Source: Thinopyrum elongatum (Eukaryota; Streptophyta; Magnoliopsida; Poales; Poaceae). Taken from it: a stretch of DNA of 64,000 nucleotides. Shown piece after piece: positions 56,431-64,000 of the stretch (position 1 is its first letter; each line of letters opens with the position of its first letter). Under the pieces are notes generated by a model, which had not been told where the DNA came from, did no database searches, and worked only from the letters and a program-made list of their open reading frames with translations. The DNA lies in assembly GCA_011799875.1 (NCBI GenBank), contig CM022302.1:201916086-201980085 (forward strand), read 5' to 3'. The translations under genes were made by a program, and so were the position numbers.

Positions 56431-57600
56431 ATAGAAGTGGCGAAGCCGAGCTGCGTTCCAAGGGTTTGGTTCGAGGCGATCGTCGGCTAGATTGTGAATA
56501 CGATATGCCCCTCCTGCTAGCACTTCATCGATTATGAAAGGGCCTTCCCATTTCGACGAGAGCTTGTTCTTTTGCTTCTCAGGGAGACGAAGGACGAGGT
56601 CGCCGATGTTGTATGCCTTCGCCCGAACTTCCCTGCTCTGGTAGCACCAAGCTTGCTACTGGTAGAATGTAGAGCGAGCCCGAGCCACATCGCGCTCTTC
56701 TTCTAAGGCGTCCAGGTCATCCTGCCGATCCAATTCGGCTTCCTTTTCCTCACGCATGCAGATTCTGGGAGCGTCATGAATGATATCACATCGGAGGACT
56801 GCCTCTGCGCCGTACACCATGAAGAAACGTGTATATCCCGTTGAGCGGTTAGGGGTAGTATGCAGTCCCCATAATACAGATTCGAGCTCCTCCACCCAGT
56901 GACAATCAGATTGCTTCAGGGAACGGACCAGGCGAGGCTTTATGCCATTCATGATTAGTCCGTTGGCCCGTTCGACTTGTCCATTGGTATGCGGGTGATA
57001 CACCGAAGCATAGTCGACCTTGACGCCCAAGTTAGCGCACCAGTCTTTAACTTCCTAGGCTGTGAAATTGGATCTATTATCCGGGATTATACTATGGGGG
57101 ACACCGTAATGGTGCAGCACACCGGATATGAAGTCGATGACTGGTCCGGACTTTGCTCAAGTTACCGGTTTTGCTTCGATCCATTTAGTGAATTTGTCGA
57201 CCATGACCAGTAGGTATTTCTTTTTCTTGGTATCCCCTTTAAGTGGTCCGACCATATCCAGCCCCCAGACTGCAAAGGGAAGGTGATTGGTATAGTCTGG
57301 AGAGCCATGGGGGCATATGGATTTGATTTGTGAAATGCTGGCATCCAACAGATTGTTGGACTAAGGTACGGACGTCCGCGCGAGTGGTGGGCCAGAAAAA
57401 CCCTGCTCGGAAAGCCATGTTTACCAGGGCCCGAGCTGCCGCGTGATGGCCGCTCATGCCAGCGTGAATTTCGTCCAAAAGTTGTTACCCCTCTGCTTCC
57501 GATATGCACCGCTGTAGAACTCCAGTAGTGCTCTTCCTGTACAGCTCACCCTCATGGACCTTATAGGCTTTAGAGCGCCAAACTATGCGCCGCGCCTCGG
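56431..57600 (-). pseudogene. C2 integrase
   Basis: The zinc-binding region reads HAGMSGHHAAARALVNMAF, then FFWPTTRADVRTLVQQSVGC, again with Ser in place of the first CxxC Cys. Next are LVMVDKFTKWIEAKPVT (first Asp), a disrupted second Asp segment near 57090, and YHPHTNGQVERANGL with the Glu. The frame 57030-56656 is open through VYGAEAVLRCDIIHD and the coiled DRQDDLDALEEERDVARARS stretch. The C-terminal GPF part continues to about 56431 with stops. Inactive. Confidence 0.85.
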
Positions 57601-57622
57601 TTTGATCATCAGGGAGCTCCTT

Positions 57623-58340
57623 TCATAAAAGGTAGGCCAGGAAGGGCTCAGTCCATGGTGCAATTACTGCCATGACTTCATGAGCCGAAGGTGTTTCCTC
57701 CAGCGCCAAGCCGCTGATGATGTCCTCATCTGGATCAATGGCCGGATGGATGACTTGAGTGGGGTCATCGGCGGCCGAATCCTTATTCCCATCCTGCCAT
57801 ACCACGGATGGCTTGAAGAGGCGTTCTAAAAAGGTGTTCTTCGGCACTGGGTCGCGCTTGGTGCCCATGCAGGCGAGGACGTCTGCAGCTTGGTTGCTGT
57901 CTCTAGAGACATGGTGGAATTCTAACCCTTCGAATGGGGCTGATATTTTTAAGACGGCGTTTCGGTATGCCGCCATTTTTGGGTCTTTGGCGTCGAACTC
58001 ACCATTGACCTGAGAGAGCGAGCTTGGAGTCTCCCCGTACCTCGAGCCGCTGTACACCCATTGGCGTTGCCATCCGAAGGCCATGCAGAAGGGCTTCGTA
58101 TTCGGCGGCGTTGTTGGAGTCTGTGTACATAATCTGTAGTACGTATCGGATAGTGTCGCCTGTGGGGGATGTAAGGAGATTACCCCAGCCCCCAGTCCGG
58201 CTAACATTTTGGAGCCATCAAAGTACATTGTCCAGTGTGTGTATGTACAATATTCCCGAGGGAGTTCGGATTCCATCCATTCAGCCAGGAAATTAGCGAG
58301 TACCTGAGATTTAATGCTCGGCGTGGCTTATACATGATTT
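57623..58340 (-). pseudogene. C2 second RNase H domain
   Basis: The same domain as C1's, but here continuous with the upstream pol. YFDGSKMLAGLGAGVISL is followed by a frameshift, then HHVSRDSNQAADVLACMG and the FLERLFKPSVVWQDGN linker. Near 57645 the sequence is AAAAGGTAGGCCAGGAAGG, the empty site corresponding to E's insertion in C1. Confidence 0.85.
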
Positions 58341-59600
58341 CAAAGGGGAAGAGCTCGATGGCCCATTTGGCAATACGGCCTATGGCATCCCTTCTATTGA
58401 TAATGTCATTCAGGGGTACCTCAGAAGCGAGTGTGATCAAACACTCTTGAAAGTAGTCTCGGAGTTTTCGGGACGCCATAAAGACTATGTAAGCTATTTT
58501 TTGATAGTGTGGATATCGGATTTGCATGGAGTGAGCACTTTCGATACATAGTAGACAAGTCTCTGCACCCAGAACTTATGACCTTCTTCTTCTCGCTCCA
58601 CCACGAGGGCCGCGCTCATGACCTGATTCAGGGCCAAGATGTATAGTAGCTTAGGGGCTATCAATGTGGGGTTTCTTGCTAGTAGCATTTTTATTTCCTC
58701 TAACACGGCAGTTGCCTCATCTGTCCATTAGAAATTTTTGGTCTTTTTGAGCAATCTGTAGAGTGGCAAGGCTTTTTCTCCGAGACGGGAGATGAAGCGG
58801 CTCAAAGCCGCAACGCAACCTGCCAGCTTCTAGACGTTTTTGAGCTCTGTGGGTATTGCCAGCTAGGATAAGGCTTGGATTTTAGCCGGATTGGCCTCTA
58901 TCGCCCTATGGGAGATAATGAATCCAAGCAGTTTTCCGGTGGGAACTCCGAAGACACATTTGTCCGGGTTGAGCCATATATCATAGGTTTGCAAGTTCTC
59001 AAAGGTCTGGCGGAGATCGTCTACCAGCTGGCTGACGTGTTTGGTTTTGATGACCACGTCGTCTACGTATGCTCCAACTATTTTGCTGATTTGGTTCTCG
59101 AGGCATGTTTGAATCATGCTTTGGTATGTGGCACCTGTGTTTTTCAATCCGAAGGGCATCGTGTTGGAGCAGTAGGGCCCGAAGGGGGTGATGAAAGCAG
59201 TTGCTGCCTGGTCGGAGTCCTTCATCTTAATTTGATAGTATTCGGAGTAGGCGTCGAGGAAGCATAGTGAGTCGTGTCCAGGGGTGGTGTCGACGATCTG
59301 GTCTATGCAGGGTAAGGGGAAGGGATCCTTCGGGCAAGCTTTATTGAGGTCTTTGAAGTCGACGCATAGCCGCCAAAATTTGTCCTTTTTGGGCACTATA
59401 TGACCTGGTTTGCCAACCACTCGGGGTGTTTTATTTCTCCGATGAATCCGGCTTCAAGTAATTTGGTTAGCTCTTCCCCCATGGCTTGACGCTTGGGCTC
59501 GGAAAATCGTCGGAGCACCTGTTTGACTGGCTTGAAGCCCTTAATTATGTTTAGGTTGTGCTCCGCCAGTCTTCGTGGGATTCCCGGCATATCCGAGGGA
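58341..59600 (-). pseudogene. C2 reverse transcriptase and first RNase H
   Basis: Reading 59600 to 58341: LLEAGFIGEIKHPEWLANQV, then KKDKFWRLCVDFKDLNKACP, FLDAYSEYYQIKMKD and the active site AYVDDVVIKTKHVSQL, then CVFGVPTGKLLGFIISHR. A stop follows at about 58863. The first RNase H is in pieces (LVYYVSKVLTPCKSDIHTIK; YFQECLITLASEVPLNDIIN). Motif order is complete for a Gypsy RT, but frameshifts near 59400, 58860 and 58500 inactivate it. Confidence 0.88.
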
Positions 59601-60300
59601 TGCCAGGCGAATATGTCCCAATTTCACGTAGGAATGTGCGTAACGCCTCATCGACCGCAGGATCTAGCTGGGCTCCAATGGTCGTTGTTTTGTTGGGTTC
59701 CGTTGGATGCACTTGGAATTTGATGGTTTCGTAAGCTGGTTTAAAGGATGTGGACTTGGGCCTTTTGCTGAGTGTGACATCATCCCTATACACCATTATG
59801 CAAAGTGCGTCAGTTCCTTGGCTGCCAGAGCCTCGGATAATGTTTTGAGGGCGAGTGACGCTGTTTTGTTTTCGGCTCGAAGGGCTCTATTTCGGTCGCT
59901 CGTGATTGTAATCACGCCATTGGGCCCTAGCATTTTTAGTTTCATGTACCCGTAATGTGGTATAGCCTGAAACCTTGAGAATACCTCACGTCCAAGCAGG
60001 GCGTGGTATCCGCTATGGAAAGGCACAATGTGGAAGAGCAACTCTTCAAACCTGTAGTTTTCCAGAGTGCCAAATACTACATGCAGGGTGACTCATCCGG
60101 AGCAATGCGCCTCTCTGCCGGGGATAATTCCTCGAAAGGTAGTTCGGCTCTGCTCGACTTGGGATCTGTCGAACTGCATTTTATCAATGGTATCCTCGAA
60201 TTCAGGTTTAAACCGCTGCCTCCATCCATAAGCACCTTGGTTAGTCTAAAGTCGTCCACTATGCGGTCGAGGACTAATGTCGCGGGTGCTCGGACAGAGC
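59601..60300 (-). pseudogene. C2 aspartic protease region
   Basis: Frames at 60259-60077 (VLMDGGSGLNL, the DGGS/G protease motif) and 60041-59796 (HSGYHALLGREVFSRFQAIP, then GPNGVITITSDRNRAL) correspond in order to D's protease frame. They are broken by at least one frameshift between them and another near 59796. Confidence 0.8.
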
Positions 60301-60360
60301 GGTCCCTTGGTTCGTCTTCTTCGTTGAAAGTAATTGATGTTTCAGCCCAGGAGTTCGCGG

Positions 60361-61955
60361 CTATGACTTGATGGACTTGGCCGAGCTCTTGAAGGGCCCA
60401 TGCCCGTATGAGGGTGATCTTCTACTGAGAGGTACGAGACTGAGGATAGATTCGCCGCTCTTTGCCACCTGCCTGACCACCCAACAAGCTCGAAGCCTGT
60501 GGGTTGGGTTTGTATTAAGTAAGGCCGAGTGTATGGGGCATGGTTTGTCCAGTAGCTCTTCCAAGACTGTCCTAGGTCTTGTGAGGGGTCGAGTCTTCTT
60601 TTCGGCGGGCTCGTGTTTCGGCAACCGTCGTGAGTATATGCGCTTTGCCTAAGATTTTCTCGGTTGCTCAGTGTGGGTTGACTCCATCTGCATTTGTTGT
60701 GCCTTCCAGGTGCTTTCTATGGCATAATATTTATGAACCAGGTACGATAACTCGGTAAAGCTTTGCACATGGCAGCAGATTAAGGCATTCAAGACACCTT
60801 CATCCTGGAAGTTGAACCGAAAGGCTGCTTTTGCTTCTTGATCACAGCAATCCGTCATCTTGTTCTTCACCAGGAGGAATCTGGCCCAGTAGTGATGGAC
60901 TGGTTCTCTGGCCGGCTGCTTAACGTACATCAGATCCCATACGACATGGTTTCCAGAGTCTGGGGTGTATGCCGCGTGGTGGGTGGGTGGGAAAAAACTG
61001 CATGCTTCGGCCGGTGGCGTATCCGGGGTTTTAGCGGCGACGTTGGGTATCTCGAGGACACCTGGTACGCCAAGTGCGGATGCCGAATTATCCGGGTAAT
61101 GCGGCGCAGGTTCGGGATCACGCTCCGGATCGAGGTCTAGCCCCAAACTTTTTTCGGGGTGAAAATCAGATTCCTGGCTCGAGGCCTGGACAAGGTCGTC
61201 GCTGACCCAAACATAGTTTGTTTTGAGTTTCGGGGACTGCGAGCCTTCGGTTGACTCTTCAATGGTGGCAAAAGGTGCATCATGGGTGGGGTAACAATTT
61301 CCCTGCCGTCGGGCTTGCTCCTGATCTGTTTGTAAACCGAGGGCTGGCCACTGGAGGGCCCCATTGCACGAATCCGGTCTAGTAGGCTGTTTAATGACGA
61401 GAGATCCGTAGGGTCCATGCTCCTCGCATATTCGGCGTTGATACGTGGGACCGGCTCCCGGTCCTTGCATGCCGAGGATGTATGACGGCTCGGAGCTAGG
61501 TCCGAAGAAGGGGGGTGAGTCCGGTGGGGGTTGGCTTCCCGTCTTCGGACGCCAAACTCCCATTAAGGCTCAAGGTCAGATCCACACTAAGGAGGGGAGG
61601 TCCAGACATGGTTGATTCCCGGTCTTCGGGCATAGGAGTTGCTTCCGAGGTCGAGGCCGATAGTGCAACAAGGGCCGATACAGAAATCAGATCGGGAAGA
61701 GGCTTCGAAGTTAATGCTTTAGAGGTCGTGGTCTTTCCAAGTGAGGGTGAGAAGCCGGCGAAGGTCAGATCGCCCCGGGCATCGATGACGTACTCGAAGT
61801 TACCAAACTTGATCTGATGCTCAGGGGTGAAACTGTCGACCTGGTTGAGATGACCGGTCGAGTCGGCATGCAGGATGATGCTGCCGAACGCGAAAAGTTG
61901 CCCAAGGGCGAAGATGCCCCGCGTTGATGCCGTCTCCAATGATCAGGTGAGCCAT
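60361..61955 (-). pseudogene. C2 gag
   Basis: ATG at 61955-61953 (MAHLIIGDGINAGHL), then a frameshift into GQLFAFGSIILHADSTGHLN and NFEYVIDARGDLTFAGF. A Ser/Thr-rich part follows, then a long frame (61563-60649) with an acidic-Pro middle. The capsid-like segment is VVWDLMYVKQPAREPVHHYW, then QSFTELSYLVHKYYAIESTW. The last part, 60624-60361, is basic. The order matches D's gag, but the sequences are far apart. Decayed by frameshifts. Confidence 0.78.
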
Positions 61956-62001
61956 CGATCCTTCGGTGACCCAACAGCGGAACTCTCAATGAGAGCACCA
62001 A

Positions 62002-62280
62002 TGTCGGTGTCAAAACTGATGGATCTCGGGTAGGGGGTCCCGAACTGTGGATCTTGGATCGCTGGGGAACAAGGGATGTGGGACACGATATTTACCCAGG
62101 TTCAGACCCTCTCTAAGAGGTAAAACCCTACGTCCTGCTTGATTATATTGCTTGTGTATATGGGGATTACAGAGTTGATCTACCACGAGATCAGATGAAC
62201 TAAACCCTAAACTAGTAGTGGAGAGCCAGCCCCCTCGCTCCCGCTTTAAAAGGAGGGGCGCGAGGGTAGCGATGCTCATC
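62002..62280 (-). repeat. C2 5' LTR, at least the R/U5 part
   Basis: On the plus strand it starts TGTCGGTGTCAAAACTGATG and matches C1's LTR fragment for 172 bases. It then continues through ATCTACCACGAGATCAG to a TTTAAAA box (62245-62251) that on the minus strand would be the LTR's TATA box. The outer border is not clear; the given end is a minimum estimate. Confidence 0.75.
62245..62251. promoter_or_regulatory. Symmetric TTTAAAA box between LTR and B3 gene
   Basis: CCGCTTTAAAAGGAGG reads as a TATA-like box on both strands. On the minus strand it is at the right place for the C2 LTR promoter. On the plus strand it lies about 110 bases upstream of the first ATG of the B3 gene (62363). Dual use is an inference. 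Confidence 0.4.
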
Positions 62281-62362
62281 CATCTCCTTCTTCTTCTCTT
62301 TTCTTGCCTCTGTATCTACCTTGGTGAGAGGAAGAGGTCGGGCTCGTACTTCGGCCACGGCG

Positions 62363-62996
62363 ATGAGAGCTTCTCCTCGACACCACGCCTCGGCTTCTGC
62401 TGCGACCGTAGAGGCTGGCTCTAGTGCACGAGGAGGACCTACGGGGGCGAGGTCGGGGTCGATGTGGCGCCCGTGGTCGATGCGGACGGGGCGGCGCGCT
62501 TGTCATTTCTCCTCCAACTGCTCCACCCCCGGCAGAAGGCCATACGGGGGACACGACGCTTGAGTTCATCGTCAAGCTGCGTGATCCTCCCCGTAGTCAC
62601 CTGCGACTCCCCCGTCCTTTTGCTAGGGTGATGGAGATCGACCAGCCGCTTGGGCTGCGGCTGCGTATGAGCGGCTGCTGCAATTGCGCCGTGTGGGTGA
62701 ATGTCGTGTTCCCCGTGCCTTGCATCACGCTTCTTAGGCGCGGGTGGAAAACCTTCGCCCGTGCCCACTACCTTGAAGAGGGGCATGTCCTTTGCTTCAA
62801 GTTGGTGGAGTCTGACATGCTCTCCGTCAAGGTCTTCGGGCATTCAGGCGCTCGTCTCGGGTGCTGTGTAGAAAGCTCAAGCGACGACGAAAGCTCCTCC
62901 TTGAGTGACAGTGACGAGGAGGAAACGAACAGTGAAGACAACAACGGTGAACCCCCGGTCATCAAGTCTGAAGACGGCAACTCGGACTCCAGCTGA
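62363..62996 (+). CDS. B3 DNA-binding domain gene (REM-like), 5' end uncertain
   Basis: Probable plant transcription factor gene of the B3 superfamily, REM-like. The B3 domain lies at about 62559-62865: LRLPRPFARVM, a central FPVP segment, RGWKTFARAHYLEEGHVLCF, then LSVKVFGHSGARLGC. A Ser/Asp/Glu-rich acidic tail follows (ESSSDDESSSLSDSDEEE) and a TGA at 62994-62996. A frame from ATG 62363 gives a low-complexity Arg/Ala/Ser N-terminus but ends at 62563, one frame out of the B3 frame. The B3 frame itself has no ATG before 62631. Either a frameshift has broken the gene, an unseen intron joins them, or translation starts upstream. The length (about 190-210 residues) suits a single-B3 protein. 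It is the only non-transposon coding region in the window. Confidence 0.72.
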
Positions 62997-63480
62997 ACGT
63001 TGGCGGCACCATCATCACCAGCTGGGCGCCGGCAGCACCATCATCTGCAGACGGACCCCGGTAGAGCAATTTGCCAGGGGTGCTTGGTCTAGATGCCACC
63101 GCTACCTCCATCTGGACCCTGGTAGGCCTGCTCGTGGACTCCTGCTTCGTCTTCCTTGCCGGGGATGCCTCACCTAGCCGCTCTCTCCGTCCCTGACTTC
63201 ATCCTCCCTACCAGGGTTGCGCTCTCCTGATCTTGTCGGGCTGCGTCCCTCTGGTATTGGCGGGGGTGACCAGGGCATCGCCTGGGCACTCCTTTTTCCC
63301 TCCTTGCTCTCGATGTAAACCCTAGGAGGAGAGGTACAAGAAAGGCATTACAGAGCACTTTCCTCTTTTAATAAAAAAATGTAGGCATTTGTCGTGTTTG
63401 AATCAAATCTATGTATATCCTCATCCATGTTTGCACTTGTATGATTTGTACTTGTTGGTTCACGCAATAAAAAGAAAAGC
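62997..63480 (+). other. 3' untranslated region of the B3 gene
   Basis: C-rich then AT-rich sequence with two canonical AATAAA signals at 63370-63375 and 63466-63471, in T-rich surroundings. CGGCAGCACCATCATC-type repeats occur at 63003-63045. It fits a 3' untranslated region of about 400-500 bases. Confidence 0.55.
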
Positions 63481-64000
63481 CTGCCAGGAACCTATGCATG
63501 CTTTCAAAGTTCAGAAGGATTTGCCCTCAGTACTCCTTTGCAAGTAACGTTTCCGGCAAAGCCTCTTGCCGGCCTCTAACGCAGCTACTGCTAACCTTCA
63601 ACGAGTGGACTCGAAGCAAGCTAGGAGCGTGAATAGAGGCCAGTCCCTTACCGGTCTTTTTAAATGCGGCTGCAACTAATCCTGTCGAGTGGGCTCGAGG
63701 CAAGGACAGGAGCGTGAATGGTAGATGCAGCAAGGTTTCCTCGCGTGCAAGTTTCTCATATGTAGGCGCAACATGGAATGACGGGAAATTTCACATGAAA
63801 CAAACTTATCTTTCTTCGATGTACTTCTTATCATTTAGATAAGGAAGAGTTGTTGTAGGGCCAACTAAGCGATTCTGCTTCCATCTTCCCCTGGGAAAGT
63901 TGCTCGCGAGGGGCCCTTCTGCCTTTGTCAAAAAAAAAGAGAGAAGGTAGCACGAGGCCCTCAACGGCATGTTAGTCATTTTACCTAAAACCAGTGTAAT
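63481..64000. other. Unassigned right edge
   Basis: No protein or transposon end recognised. Two similar blocks are present: about 63605-63640 and 63680-63720 share 'GAGTGG(A/G)CTCGA(A/G)GCAAG..AGGAGCGTGAAT'. An A9 run lies at about 63932-63940. Confidence 0.4.

Larger units (their letters stand above)
54778..62280 (-). mobile_element. Element C2: Tat-like Gypsy element, 5' part
   Basis: The second C-family copy, minus strand. It runs from the middle of the antisense gene (cut by D at CCCAT) through integrase, RNase H, RT, protease and gag to the 5' LTR, which starts at 62002. It lacks the antisense gene 5' part and the 3' LTR. The right end of its LTR is not resolved, because the sequence turns into the B3-gene region somewhere after about 62280. 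Confidence 0.85.

Noticed and set aside
54778..58340. C2 overlap read as a recent assembly duplication of C1
   Set aside because: The copies differ at many positions (for example around 36170-36230 versus 55235-55295) and only C1 contains E, so they are genuinely different copies.
63527..63733. Minus-strand 68-codon frame near the right edge
   Set aside because: No similarity recognised, no supporting signals, and it crosses two short repeated blocks.

Overview
The window is intergenic DNA of a large plant genome, almost certainly a grass of the wheat/barley group (Triticeae). The LTR families point this way: long LTRs opening with a 'TGATACGTCTCCAACGTATC'-type start, tRNA-Asp primer sites, copia LTRs rich in 'GAAGACA', and CACTA elements with GGCCCATTAA-type subterminal arrays. 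Nearly everything is nested transposable-element DNA. The only convincing host gene is a B3-domain gene at the right end. I see no bacterial features, CRISPR array, rRNA or tRNA gene.

Left nest (1-14431). Five elements sit inside one another, and the outer four run off the left edge. A minus-strand non-autonomous LTR element (B, 271-7017, target duplication AACAT) lies in a plus-strand element of nearly the same family (A, 3' LTR 7104-8698). A lies in the antisense gene of a Tat-like Gypsy element (K, 3' LTR 10281-11256). K interrupts the gag zinc knuckle of a copia element (F, 11257-13538). F is inserted in an LTR of a further element (G, 13539-14431).

CACTA region (14676 to about 28999). 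One end (CACTACAAAA) starts at 14676, followed by subterminal repeats and a minus-strand, intron-rich gene whose exons and introns have duplicated in tandem. An almost intact non-autonomous LTR element (H, 16476-23529, duplication CAGCA) splits its last exon, and a Tourist/Harbinger-like element (26861-27833, duplication TAA) sits in an intron. The opposite CACTA end is not visible.

Right nest (29000-62280). Element I (plus) is cut by the 3' end of a K-family element (J, minus), which is cut by a Tat-like Gypsy element (C1, minus). C1 carries a further non-autonomous element (E, 38571-44133, duplication TAGGC) and breaks at 44840 into another Tat-like element (D, 44841-54777). D has its 5' LTR in a second C-family copy (C2, 54778 to about 62280). 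C1, C2 and D have gag-pol on the minus strand and a spliced coiled-coil gene on the plus strand between pol and the 3' LTR. All pol genes are decayed.

Right edge (about 62300-64000). A plus-strand B3-domain gene (REM-like) with a broken or unresolved 5' end abuts the 5' LTR of C2; two poly(A) signals follow it.

Orientation and boundaries come from reading LTR ends, target duplications, primer sites and translated motifs. Family names are given only where the match is to general architecture.
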